Shown: positions 1-10,560 of the stretch, one piece after another
Position numbering within the stretch: the first letter of the stretch is position 1
How the letters are laid out: every line of letters begins with the position of its first letter
From: Paractinoplanes brasiliensis
GTDB taxonomy: Bacteria; Actinomycetota; Actinomycetes; Mycobacteriales; Micromonosporaceae
Reading direction: 5' to 3'
Assembly (NCBI RefSeq): GCF_004362215.1
Contig: NZ_SNWR01000001.1
Span: 2,482,001-2,546,000, forward strand
DNA length: 64,000 nucleotides
Notes under the pieces: model-generated
The model's input: the letters and a program-made list of their open reading frames with translations, nothing else
Database searches by the model: none
Told to the model about the DNA's origin: nothing
Position numbers and translations under genes: made by a program

Positions 1-153
1 GCGGGCCTGGTCGTCCCAAAGGTCCGGCGCGGAGGCTTGTTCCTCGAGCTCCGCCTTGTCCCGCCGCAACTTGTCGACGTCCAGGACGTTCTCGATGTTG
101 CGCAGGGTGGCGTCGAGGGTCTTGAGTTGCTCGGGATAGTCGGCAGCGGTCAC
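1..153 (-). CDS. prfB: Peptide chain release factor 2 (5' end only)
   Basis: Only the first 51 codons are in the window; the rest lies beyond the left edge. The translation from the GTG at 151-153 opens VTAADYPEQLKTLDATLRNI and continues into the DVDKLRRDKAELEEQ helical segment, which is the N-terminal coiled region of bacterial RF2. By family knowledge RF2 recognises UGA and UAA stop codons and triggers peptide release on the ribosome. The GGQ and SPF motifs cannot be checked because they are outside the window. The gene is separated from the next minus-strand gene by a strong hairpin. Confidence 0.85.
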   Translation of the reverse strand, partial: MTAADYPEQLKTLDATLRNIENVLDVDKLRRDKAELEEQASAPDLWDDQAR

Positions 154-170
154 GACAGTCAAGACTACGC

Positions 171-198
171 CGCCCCGACCAGTTTGCTGGTCGGGGCG
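171..198 (-). terminator. Hairpin terminator downstream of the PadR gene
   Basis: A perfect 12-bp stem (CGCCCCGACCAG at 171-182 pairing with 187-198) closes on a 4-nt loop TTTG. It lies 17 bases after the stop of the PadR-family gene and just before prfB, so it should isolate prfB from upstream read-through. There is no clear U tract, which is common for actinobacterial terminators. Confidence 0.75.
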
Positions 199-214
199 GG
201 CACTGTGTCAGTCG

Positions 215-730
215 TCAGCCGGTCGGAGCCGCCTTGAGCCAGCTGAGCGCGGCCTTGTGATAGGCGACGGCGAACTCGAGAGCCGCCGCGCCGTACGCGT
301 CGCCTGCCTTCTTCGCCTCCTTGGCCTGTTCCTTGGCCATCGCCATGGCCTCGGAGTGGTATTCGCTGGCGCCGGTGTAAAGGGTCTGCAACTGGTTGCC
401 GCTGTGTTGCTCCCCGAAGGCGACCCGCAGGGCGACCGGGTTGCGCAGCGCGTCCCGGCCCGCGGGTTCGGCCAGCCACCGGCTGAAGGCTCGTTTGCCG
501 GCGGCGGTGATGGCGTAGGGCTGGCTGGATCTCGGGCCGGGCTTGCCGAGACGGACATAGCCCATTTCGGCGAGAACCGGCAATTCGCGGTAGACCTGGC
601 TCCGCGTCATCGACCAGTATGGCCCGAGGCGGCGTTCGGCAGCCGCCATAAGCTGACCGCCGGTCATCGGCCCCTCGTGAAGCAGGCCGAGCAGAGCGGC
701 AGCCGTGGGATTGATTTGAGAGTCGGGCAT
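215..730 (-). CDS. PadR family transcriptional regulator
   Basis: 171-residue protein. The N-terminal half (about residues 8-85) is a winged helix typical of PadR regulators: LLGLLHEGPMTGGQL, then a recognition helix around SMTRSQVYRELPVLAEMGYV. The C-terminal half is charged and helical (Vir_act_alpha_C type), rich in Ala/Lys/Glu, and would form the dimer coiled coil. The ATG at 728-730 is chosen because it places the winged helix at the normal distance from the start; the frame is open further upstream but codes atypical sequence. It is transcribed alone and ends at a hairpin. Target genes and ligand are unknown. Confidence 0.85.
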   Translation of the reverse strand: MPDSQINPTAAALLGLLHEGPMTGGQLMAAAERRLGPYWSMTRSQVYRELPVLAEMGYVRLGKPGPRSSQPYAITAAGKRAFSRWLAEPAGRDALRNPVALRVAFGEQHSGNQLQTLYTGASEYHSEAMAMAKEQAKEAKKAGDAYGAAALEFAVAYHKAALSWLKAAPTG

Positions 731-805
731 GCCTTCTAAGCTGCCACTTTGTCGCGCCGACGTCCAGGATTTCGCCCGATCCGTCCAGTTTGCGTCTCCA
801 CATAC

Positions 806-826
806 GACTGTCCCGCACGGACAGTC
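806..826. promoter_or_regulatory. Inverted repeat in the 731-1062 intergenic region
   Basis: GACTGTCC at 806-813 and GGACAGTC at 819-826 form a perfect 8-bp inverted repeat with a 5-nt spacer. It lies 76-96 bases upstream of the divergent PadR start and about 240 bases upstream of the membrane-protein gene. The geometry fits a dimeric regulator site, possibly PadR autoregulation, but this is inference. Nothing else convincing was seen in the 332-base intergenic stretch. Confidence 0.35.
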
Positions 827-1062
827 CGACCACGAGGGTCGAGACGGCGCGTTCTGCCAAGAATTTGGGTCTTGACCAGCTAAAATGGCCCTAGCCAAAC
901 GGTCAGACGGCGATGCCGGGCAGCAACAGGTCGAAAACCGGACAGACCACCCCTGCGGAACGCGTACGTTCCCAACAAATACGGCAATCGACTCCGTTTT
1001 ACCCCGCCCGTGCCACTCAGGTCCCGTCAGCGACGTCAGAACCCGCGCGTACCCTGAGGCTC

Positions 1063-2004
1063 ATGTCTTCCCAGGAGGTCGCACCCGAGCCGAGACCGGC
1101 CGCTGCCGTCTCGTCAAACGGGCTCCTGCTGGCTGCCCTCTCGCTGATCTGGATGGGCGCCATGCTCTGGTCGGCGCGCGCCACGATCACCGGCCGCGCC
1201 GACGCCGAGATGGAAGTGACCTCCACGGCGTACGCGTTGCCCGGCGCCATCTCGGCCTCGCTCGTCACCGGGTCCACCGTGGCCCTGGCGGCGCTGGCCC
1301 TGCTGAGCCGGCGGGTCGAGCCCGGCCCCGGCGCCCGGTTCGCCGTCGCCACCGGCAGCGGCCTGCTCATCGGCGTGCTCGGCGCGCTGACCATCGTCAC
1401 GATCAACACCGAGGGCTGGCTGTACGCGGTGGTCGGCGGAACGGTGGCCGCGGCCGCGACGATCGGCGGGGCCCTGGCCGGGTTCCGCATCCCCCGGGTG
1501 GTGCACGCGGCCGGCTGGGCCTCGGTGGCCGTCTTCGTCGTCGGTTTCGTGGTAACCCTGTTCCAGGGTCCGCTGCTCGACGCGCTCAGCTCCGGCTCAC
1601 CCGGCTCCCGCGCCAATGCCAACCAGTGGATCTCGTACGGGCAGGCCACGCTCAGCGGCCTCGTGGCGGGCGTGGTGTCCTATCGGGTACTGCGCCGCGA
1701 ACGCCGCAACTCCGACGGGCTCGATGTGCCCTGGCCGCTGTACGGGCTCGCCGGCGCCGGAGCGGGCCTGCTGCTGGTGATCGGCGAGATCCTCACCCGT
1801 ACGGCCGGGAACCGCGTGCTCGACCTGGCCGGCCGGGTCAGCGAGCTCGAGCTCGTGGTGCAGCAGATGCTCAGCGGCGCCCGGCTCAACAGCGGCCTCG
1901 TCATCCTGTTCGCCGGGGCGATCAGCGCGACGATCGCCGTGGGCCGCACGATCAGCCCAGCGCCGGAGGAAGAGGACGAACAGGCCCCCTCGGCCGCGTC
2001 CTAA
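1063..2004 (+). CDS. Conserved polytopic membrane protein of unknown function
   Basis: 313 residues starting at the ATG 1063. After a short Pro-rich N-terminus there are about eight hydrophobic segments, for example LLLAALSLIWMGAMLW, ISASLVTGSTVALAALALL, LLIGVLGALTIVTI, VAVFVVGFVVTLF and LLLVIGEILT. The tail is acidic (PAPEEEDEQAPSAAS). No catalytic or transporter signature was recognised, so no function is assigned. Its stop codon interlocks with that of the convergent gene in the shared bases 2001-2004 (CTAA), leaving no room for a terminator between them. Confidence 0.75.
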   Translation: MSSQEVAPEPRPAAAVSSNGLLLAALSLIWMGAMLWSARATITGRADAEMEVTSTAYALPGAISASLVTGSTVALAALALLSRRVEPGPGARFAVATGSGLLIGVLGALTIVTINTEGWLYAVVGGTVAAAATIGGALAGFRIPRVVHAAGWASVAVFVVGFVVTLFQGPLLDALSSGSPGSRANANQWISYGQATLSGLVAGVVSYRVLRRERRNSDGLDVPWPLYGLAGAGAGLLLVIGEILTRTAGNRVLDLAGRVSELELVVQQMLSGARLNSGLVILFAGAISATIAVGRTISPAPEEEDEQAPSAAS

Positions 2005-2510
2005 AGCAGCTCGTCCAGCTCCGACACCGCGTACCACTCGAGCTCGTGGTCCTCGGCGCTGTCGACCGTGAACTGGGCGTCGGGATCGCCCGCGGCCGCC
2101 TCGTCGACCACCTCGGACGCCGCCGACACCGCCTCGGCCGCGTCCACGCCGTCCAGGTGGATCGAGGCAACTTCCTTGATCGACACCGGCTGCGGGAGCC
2201 GCACGGTGCTGGAGCCCAGCTCGACTTCGGAGCGGATCAGCGCCGTCGACGGCACGTCGGCCGAGACCACCACGCGCCGGCGCGGGGCCTCGGGGTCGAG
2301 ACGCAGCAGGTGCAGAGCGTCCTGAGCGGCCCGGGTGAAGGCGACGTACTCCAGTTCCTCCTCGTCGCCCTCGGCATACCACTCCCGCAGCGCGGGGGTC
2401 ACGGCGTGCGCCTCCAGCGGCCCGGAGCCCAGCTGCCCCTCGGCGCGCAGGGCCGTGAGCATCGGCACGGTGGCCGGCACGTAGACCCGGACCAGCTCGG
2501 TGATCGGCAC
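2001..2510 (-). CDS. Conserved actinobacterial protein (DUF6912-like)
   Basis: 169-residue soluble protein, starting VPITELVRVYVPATVPMLTA at a GTG. The start was chosen because AGGAGGAG lies immediately upstream at the usual spacing. The central part (REWYAEGDEEELEYVAFTRAAQDALHLL) and the C-terminus (DHELEWYAVSELDELL) are acidic and match what I recall of an actinobacteria-restricted domain of unknown function. No catalytic motif is seen and there is no signal peptide. The function is unknown. Confidence 0.7.
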   Translation of the reverse strand: MPITELVRVYVPATVPMLTALRAEGQLGSGPLEAHAVTPALREWYAEGDEEELEYVAFTRAAQDALHLLRLDPEAPRRRVVVSADVPSTALIRSEVELGSSTVRLPQPVSIKEVASIHLDGVDAAEAVSAASEVVDEAAAGDPDAQFTVDSAEDHELEWYAVSELDELL

Positions 2511-2608
2511 GTCTCCTCCTGCGGTTGGACCGTCCCCGTAGTACACCGCCGAGGCGGCGCCGGGTAGGCCCATTCCACCAGTCGTGTCCGGATCGTGGCT
2601 CGCCGGGT

Positions 2609-3061
2609 TCAGCAGCCGCAGGCCGCCGGGGCCGCGAGGCCGGAGGCAACCGGGACGGCGCCGATCGCGACGGGCGCGACACGCGGGTCGGGCTCTTGTG
2701 CCACGTCACCGTCGGGAGTGCGTACGGGGAAACCCTCCCGGATCCAGTACTCGATGCCGCCGATCATCTCCTTGACCTGATAGCCCGCTCGCGACACGGC
2801 CAGCGCCGACCGGGTCGCGCCGTTGCAGCCCGGACCCCAGCAGTACGTCACCACGGGCACCGCCGGGTCGAGGAGTCCGGCCGCACGGGCGGGGACGTCG
2901 GCCGTCGGCAGGTGCACGGCCCCGGGAATGTGGGCCTGTTCCCACGCCGCCCGGGACCGGGAGTCGATCAGCACGAAGCCCGGCGCCCCGGAGGTCATGG
3001 CCGCGCGGACGTCCGCGACGTCGGTCTGGAAGGCGAGCAGCGCCTCGAAGAAGGAAGTCAT
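2609..3061 (-). CDS. Rhodanese-like sulfurtransferase domain protein
   Basis: 150 residues forming one rhodanese domain. The hallmark segment is VTYCWGPGCNGATRSA, where Cys79 begins the six-residue active loop CNGATR that carries persulfide in this family; Cys74 is a second nearby cysteine. The front motif FVLIDSRSRAAWEQAHIPGA is the usual D-x-R..HIPGA signature. The last 30 residues are Pro/Ala-rich and end in CGC, an unusual cysteine pair. It is divergent from an Lrp-type regulator 85 bases away, which may control it (inference). The sulfur acceptor is unknown. Confidence 0.88.
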   Translation of the reverse strand: MTSFFEALLAFQTDVADVRAAMTSGAPGFVLIDSRSRAAWEQAHIPGAVHLPTADVPARAAGLLDPAVPVVTYCWGPGCNGATRSALAVSRAGYQVKEMIGGIEYWIREGFPVRTPDGDVAQEPDPRVAPVAIGAVPVASGLAAPAACGC

Positions 3062-3146
3062 GGCACATCACGCTAGGTGCGTGAACACGGTCGTTACATG
3101 GTCGTTCCCCGGCACATCTGGTGTACGACCGGGGAAAGGCGCTTCA

Positions 3147-3611
3147 ATGGCCGCCATGACGACGGATTTCGCGCTCGACCGGACGGACTGGCAGTTGCTT
3201 ACCGAACTGCAGAAGGACGGCCGCTCCTCGTTCGCCGAGCTGGCCCGCGCCGTCGCCATGTCCCCCAGCGCCGTCGCCGAGCGCATCCGGCGGCTCGAGG
3301 AAGCGGGCGTGATCGCGGGTTACCGGGCCGCGCTCGACCCGGAACGGCTCGGTCTGCGGGTGATGGCTTTCGTCCGCCTGCGCTACCCCACGGGCAACTA
3401 TCGGCCGTTCCACGCGCTGCTCGAGTCGACGCCCGAGATCGTCGAGGCGCACCACGTCACCGGCGAGGACTGCTTCGTGCTCAAGGTGCTGACCCGCTCG
3501 ATGCGCCACCTCGAGGAGGTGACGGGCCGCATCTCCGGCCTCGGCGCGGTCACCACCAGCGTGGTCTATTCGAGCCCGCTCACCGGGCGAGGCATCTCAC
3601 CACCGCAGTGA
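3147..3611 (+). CDS. Lrp/AsnC family transcriptional regulator
   Basis: 154 residues. Residues 10-60 form the AsnC-type HTH (LDRTDWQLLTELQKDGRSSF, then SPSAVAERIRRLEEAGVI). The rest is a RAM/AsnC ligand-binding domain (VMAFVRLRYP, HHVTGEDCFVLKVLTRSM). By family, such proteins form octameric rings and sense amino acids or other small molecules. The start is set at ATG 3147 with GGGGAAAGG seven bases upstream; a second ATG at 3156 is possible. Its divergent position next to the rhodanese gene suggests local control. Confidence 0.88.
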   Translation: MAAMTTDFALDRTDWQLLTELQKDGRSSFAELARAVAMSPSAVAERIRRLEEAGVIAGYRAALDPERLGLRVMAFVRLRYPTGNYRPFHALLESTPEIVEAHHVTGEDCFVLKVLTRSMRHLEEVTGRISGLGAVTTSVVYSSPLTGRGISPPQ

Positions 3612-3657
3612 AACGGTGGCAAACTCAGGCAGTCGAAGCGATACAGGAGGTACGACC

Positions 3658-3888
3658 ATGGCCGAGCCACGTTTCCTCCCGCTGCCCGACGTCGCCACCG
3701 AACTGAACGTCTCGGAGTCGCAGGTTTATCACATGGTGCGCAGCGGCGAGCTGCCCGCGATCAAGATCGGCGGCCGTGGCCAGTGGCGCGTCGAGCGCGC
3801 CCGCCTCGAGCAGTACATCGAGGAGAAGTACGCCGAGACGGCCGCGTGGGTGGCGCAGAATCCGCTCAACGCGTCGGAGCCCGAGTAG
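3658..3888 (+). CDS. Excisionase-type helix-turn-helix DNA-binding protein
   Basis: 76-residue protein made almost entirely of one HTH_17/MerR-like domain: LPDVATELNVSESQVYHMVR, then a wing ELPAIKIGGRGQWRVERARLEQYIEE. AGGAGG at 3645-3650 supports the ATG. Stand-alone copies like this are common chromosomal genes in actinobacteria and need not imply a phage; no integrase or attachment site is nearby. Its DNA target is not known. Confidence 0.85.
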   Translation: MAEPRFLPLPDVATELNVSESQVYHMVRSGELPAIKIGGRGQWRVERARLEQYIEEKYAETAAWVAQNPLNASEPE

Positions 3889-4055
3889 CGCCCGCCCGCG
3901 CCACCCCCTCCTCCGCCGTCCGATTCATCCGTCTTCCCGCCTGGTTCAGATCGATCTCCGCCCGCGTTGACCCCTTAGCCGCGTGTTGCTCAGAATCCCT
4001 GTCACAGGCAAACGAAAGCAAACGCAAGGTCAACTCGAAGTGAGGCGGTGCGGCG

Positions 4056-4613
4056 ATGTTAGGAACGCTCGAGGGCCCCCGGACTGTGATCACCCTCCGT
4101 CCCACCCCACGCTGCGAGCCACCCTTCGACGACGAGCTGGAGCCCACCGTCTGGGCCACCGCTCAGCAGCTCGCCCTCGACTGGCCGTCGACCCGCAAGC
4201 CGGGCGAGAAACGTGAGGAACAGCCGGCCCTGCCGCAGCGCTCCCCCATCGCGGGCGCCTCGGCCGACGCCAAGCTCGCCGTCCGCCGGTTCGTCCGGGC
4301 CTGCGTCGAGGTCTTCAACGGTCACCGTCCGGCCGCGCACCTGCGTCGCCTGGCGCGCCCGATGGAGGCCTCCGCGGTCGTGGCTCAGGGGATGGCGGCC
4401 GCCCACAGGGTGGCGGATGTGCGGCGGGGCCACCGCCGGAAACCGAGCCGGGTCGCGCCGGTCGCGGTCATTCACGTACGCCTGTGCGAGCCGCGCCCGG
4501 GCGCTGTCGAAGCCGCTGTGGCCCTGCTGACCGGGGAGCGCACATGGGCCCTGGCGCTGCGGCTGGAACTGCACGAGGACGCCTGGCGCGCGACGCTCCT
4601 GCGTCTGATCTGA
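4056..4613 (+). CDS. Rv3235 family protein
   Basis: 185 residues, basic and Arg/Ala-rich, with the recognisable core DAKLAVRRFVRACVEVFNGH RP...LRRL followed by VIHVRLCEPRPGAVEAAVAL and a C-terminal ALALRLELHEDAWRATLLRL. This matches my recollection of the actinobacterial Rv3235 family, which sits beside secA in mycobacteria as it does here. The biochemical role is unknown. It converges on secA across a bidirectional hairpin terminator. Confidence 0.75.
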   Translation: MLGTLEGPRTVITLRPTPRCEPPFDDELEPTVWATAQQLALDWPSTRKPGEKREEQPALPQRSPIAGASADAKLAVRRFVRACVEVFNGHRPAAHLRRLARPMEASAVVAQGMAAAHRVADVRRGHRRKPSRVAPVAVIHVRLCEPRPGAVEAAVALLTGERTWALALRLELHEDAWRATLLRLI

Positions 4614-4631
4614 ACCACGGGCCGGACAGCA

Positions 4632-4668
4632 AACGGCCCGCCGGTGAGAACATCGCCGGCGGGCCGTT
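4632..4668. terminator. Bidirectional hairpin terminator between the Rv3235-like gene and secA
   Basis: AACGGCCCGCCGG at 4632-4644 is exactly complementary to CCGGCGGGCCGTT at 4656-4668, giving a 13-bp GC-rich stem with an 11-nt loop. It lies 18 bases after one stop codon and 13 bases before the other, in a convergent arrangement, so it can serve both transcripts. Confidence 0.85.
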
Positions 4669-4681
4669 GAGAGCCCTGCTG

Positions 4682-7594
<2,913 letters not shown>

Positions 7595-7756
7595 GGGTCA
7601 GCGCTCCCCTAGACAGTCTGCCGAACCATCGTAGGCACCCTTCGGCCGAAGCTGTGACCCGAGCCCTGGGTTAACCGCACAAATGGTGTGAAACTTCGCA
7701 TCAAGTTCGCTCAGAGCGGAGGACTTCGGGCAGGATAAGCCGCGAGGAGAGAGGGC

Positions 7757-8890
7757 GTGACCATCGCACAGATCAACGGCACAGGGGTACGCCTCCGGGC
7801 GTTTCGCGCCGACGACGCCGACGCGCTCGCGGCCGGGTTCGACGATCCGATCTCGCAACGGTTCCTCCCCCAGATGCCACGACCCTTCACCACCGGACAC
7901 GCCGAGCGCTACATCGCCGAGCGTGTCGCGGCCACCTTCGCCGAGGGCGGCGCGCTCTACGCGATCGCCGATCCGGACACCGACGAGCTGCTCGGCGGCA
8001 TCGGGTTCGACAAGGTCGTCCCGTCCCGCCGGCAGGCCGAGGTGGGTTACTGGGTCGGCCCGTGGGCACGGCGGCGCGGGGTCGCCTCCGCCGCGTTGCG
8101 GGCCCTGAGCGCACACGCCCTGAGTCACGGGCTCGAACGCCTCGAACTGCTCACCCACTGGGACAACCCGGTCAGCCAACGAGTCGCGCTGGCGGCCGGT
8201 TACACCCGGGAGGGCGTACGCCGGGGCGCCGAGCCCGGCCGCGACGACAGCCGTGAGGACATGGTGGTCTTCACCCGCCTCGCCACCGACTCCGGCGAAC
8301 CCGTGCCCCGGCTGCTGCCCGACCTGCCCGGCGCGGAGCTCACCGACGGGGTCGTACGGCTGCGCCCGCTCGGTCCGGGCGACACGGATTTCCTGGCCGA
8401 GCTGCTCGGCCAGCCGGACGTGGTGGCCACGAGCGTGCCGCCGGTCGCGCCGACACCGCAGCGCATCCGCCGGCGTTGCTTCCGGGCCGAGGCGCACTGG
8501 CTGGCCGGCACCCGCGCCGACCTGGTGATCGAGGACGCGGCGACCGGGGAGCCGGCCGGCGACATCGGCGTCTACTACGACGACCCGCACACGCAGCAGG
8601 CCATGATCGGCTACAGCATGCTGCCCGCGTACCGTGGGCGCGGTTTTCCCACCCGGGCCGCCCAGCTGGTGTCCCTGTGGGTCTTCGCCGAGACGGACGT
8701 GGTCCGGCTCATCGCGGGCGCCGTTCCGGGCAACGTGGGCTCGCAGCGGGTGCTGGAGAAGGCGGGCTTCCACAGAGAGGCTCTGCTGCGCTCGCGGCTG
8801 CCCGGCCCCGACGGGACGCGCAACGACGACGTGCAGTTCGTCCTCCTCGCCGAGGACCTCCTGACCGAAGGCCCTCGGCTTGATGGGTGA
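7757..8890 (+). CDS. Tandem-domain GNAT acetyltransferase
   Basis: 377 residues holding two consecutive RimJ/RimL-type GNAT domains. Domain 1 (about 8-175) has VGYWVGPWARRRGVASAALR as its acetyl-CoA-binding segment and then NPVSQRVALAAGYTREG. Domain 2 (about 195-370) has MIGYSMLPAYRGRGFPTRAA and NVGSQRVLEKAGFHREA. Each would transfer an acetyl group to an amine, but the substrate cannot be read from sequence. GTG 7757 is preceded by GAGGAGAGAGG. The stop codon abuts that of the convergent hpf gene. Confidence 0.88.
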   Translation: MTIAQINGTGVRLRAFRADDADALAAGFDDPISQRFLPQMPRPFTTGHAERYIAERVAATFAEGGALYAIADPDTDELLGGIGFDKVVPSRRQAEVGYWVGPWARRRGVASAALRALSAHALSHGLERLELLTHWDNPVSQRVALAAGYTREGVRRGAEPGRDDSREDMVVFTRLATDSGEPVPRLLPDLPGAELTDGVVRLRPLGPGDTDFLAELLGQPDVVATSVPPVAPTPQRIRRRCFRAEAHWLAGTRADLVIEDAATGEPAGDIGVYYDDPHTQQAMIGYSMLPAYRGRGFPTRAAQLVSLWVFAETDVVRLIAGAVPGNVGSQRVLEKAGFHREALLRSRLPGPDGTRNDDVQFVLLAEDLLTEGPRLDG

Positions 8891-9514
8891 CTAGCCCGTG
8901 GTCTCCAGCGACAGGATTCCGTAGTCGTAGCCGCGGCGACGGTAGACGACGCTCGGGCGGCCGCTGTCCTTGTCGAGGAAGAGATAGAAGTCGTGGCCGA
9001 CGAGCTCCATCTGGAAGAGGGCGTCGTCGACGGTCATCGGGTCAGCGGGGTGCTCTTTTTCCCGCACGATCCGCCACGGCTGGTCCTCGTCGTGTTCCGC
9101 GAGGGCGGTGGCTACCGATGACGTTTCCTCGGCCGCCTGCGCGGCGAGGCTGAGGTCGGTGGGCAGGCCGGCGGTGGCCGCCGCCACCGAACGGGGCGTG
9201 TGCCGCCCCCGGTGCACCCGGCGCCGGTCGGCGGAACGCCGCAGCCGGCCGTCGAGCTTGGTGATGGCGCAGTCCAGGGCTGCGTAGAAGTCCTTGGCGC
9301 AGGCCTCGGCACGAATGACCGGGCCTCTCGTCATGACGGTGATCTCGACTCGCTGGCACTTGTCGGACTGGCGCGGATTGCGCTCATGGAACAGCTCGAC
9401 GTCGGCCCGGATCAGTTTCTGGTCGTAACGCTCGACCTTGCTCAGCTTGTCGGCGACGTGTTCCCGGTAATGGTCGGGAACCTCTACGTTGCGGCCCTTG
9501 ACGACAATGTCCAC
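8891..9514 (-). CDS. hpf: Ribosome hibernation promoting factor, long form
   Basis: 207 residues. Residues 1-100 form the S30AE domain (MDIVVKGRNVEVPDHYREHV, KLDGRLRRSADRRRVH) that occupies the 30S decoding region. After a variable linker, residues 150-207 form the C-terminal dimerisation domain (VREKEHPADPMTVDDALFQM, HDFYLFLDKDSGRPSVVYRR) of long HPF, which pairs 70S particles into 100S dimers in non-growing cells. The GTG start is preceded by GGGGGAGG. A leader of about 245 bases separates it from the comF-like gene upstream; I saw no recognisable riboswitch there, only a possible 29-codon frame (9631-9720). Confidence 0.95.
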   Translation of the reverse strand: MDIVVKGRNVEVPDHYREHVADKLSKVERYDQKLIRADVELFHERNPRQSDKCQRVEITVMTRGPVIRAEACAKDFYAALDCAITKLDGRLRRSADRRRVHRGRHTPRSVAAATAGLPTDLSLAAQAAEETSSVATALAEHDEDQPWRIVREKEHPADPMTVDDALFQMELVGHDFYLFLDKDSGRPSVVYRRRGYDYGILSLETTG

Positions 9515-9760
9515 TCGTGACCTCCCCCAACGTTTCTGTTCTGCAGACGCCCCTGCGAGAGGGTGCTGGCGGGGGCGCCGAACTGCGACGCGTGAAGTAC
9601 TGGCTTGCGGTGACGCCGGCTCACCGGGCGTTACCGATCGCGACTGAGACGACTCCTTTCCGGTGCGGCGGTTCGCGGAACGCTGCGCCTCCGGCTCAGG
9701 CGGGATGAGACGGCACTCATACCCTCGTCACCAAGACGCTAACGTGCCGATGCTCTCGCG

Positions 9761-10549
9761 TCACCCCTCGTTCGGGATACCAGATCCCCGACGTTCCACC
9801 TTTTCAGTACCCCCAGGTGGTAATACGTCGAAACCGACCGCGGATGATCTACGCAAAGGGGTGGCAGCAAGAACAGCAGCGCCTGCGACCTGCATCTTCG
9901 CCTCCTCGAGCCGACCCGTCGCCGCGGCCAGAGTAGCGCCGGTGGTGACGATGTCGTCGACTATCACCAGGGTGCCTCGTCGCGACTCGGCGCGCCACCG
10001 AACGCCGATTCGGGCCCGCCGAATTCGCAGGGAATCCTCAGCTGCGGCACGCCGACCGGCCACGCTCAGTGACGTAGAGTCAGGGCGGGGTAACGCTTCG
10101 AGCTGATGGCTGACGCCAGCGTCCCAACCGGCAGCGCGCAGGCGACGCACGGCTTGTGCGGCCAGTCGCCGCATATGGTCGCCGTGCCGTTCCCGCGCGG
10201 CTGCGGCGGTCGACGGCACGGGGACCAAGGCGACCGGTGTCCCGCGCGGGGCGAGCGCGGCCACCGCCGTGGCGAGCAGCGTGCCGAGTGGTCCGGCCAG
10301 CCGGTGACGCCCCTTTTCCTTGTAACCCAGCAGCACACCCCGCAGAGCGGTCTCGTACGTCCCCACGGCCACGCACCGGGGCATGCCGGGCGGCGGGGGC
10401 TCGGGGGCCGTACGGAAGGGTTTGAGGGCTTCCAGACCGGCGGCACAGCTCGCGCACACGCCGAACCTCAGCGGCACCCGTTCGGCCTCGCAACCGGCGC
10501 ACGGGGCCGGGAGCACGAGGTCGGCGAGGTCACCGAGGAGTCCGGTCAA
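9761..10549 (-). CDS. ComF family phosphoribosyltransferase-like protein
   Basis: 262 residues from a TTG start. The N-terminus carries a CxxC pair motif (APCAGC and FGVCASC), likely a zinc ribbon. The central region has the ComF signature GTYETALRGVLLGYKEKGRHRL. The phosphoribosyltransferase loop VIVDDIVTTGATLAAAT is near residue 205. In competent bacteria ComF supports DNA uptake; in actinobacteria the role is not settled. The start is uncertain because no ATG lies in the right place; TTG 10547-10549 gives the natural N-terminus and leaves 11 bases after lpqB, consistent with operonic expression behind mtrAB-lpqB. Confidence 0.85.
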   Translation of the reverse strand: MTGLLGDLADLVLPAPCAGCEAERVPLRFGVCASCAAGLEALKPFRTAPEPPPPGMPRCVAVGTYETALRGVLLGYKEKGRHRLAGPLGTLLATAVAALAPRGTPVALVPVPSTAAAARERHGDHMRRLAAQAVRRLRAAGWDAGVSHQLEALPRPDSTSLSVAGRRAAAEDSLRIRRARIGVRWRAESRRGTLVIVDDIVTTGATLAAATGRLEEAKMQVAGAAVLAATPLRRSSAVGFDVLPPGGTEKVERRGSGIPNEG

Positions 10550-10560
10550 GCTGAGCCCGC

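Noticed and set aside
3658..3888. Excisionase-like HTH as sign of a phage or integrative element
   Set aside because: No integrase, attachment repeat or tRNA target nearby, and the neighbours are conserved chromosomal genes.
9515..9760. Riboswitch in the long hpf leader
   Set aside because: I found no conserved aptamer features; only weak inverted repeats and a short possible upstream frame.
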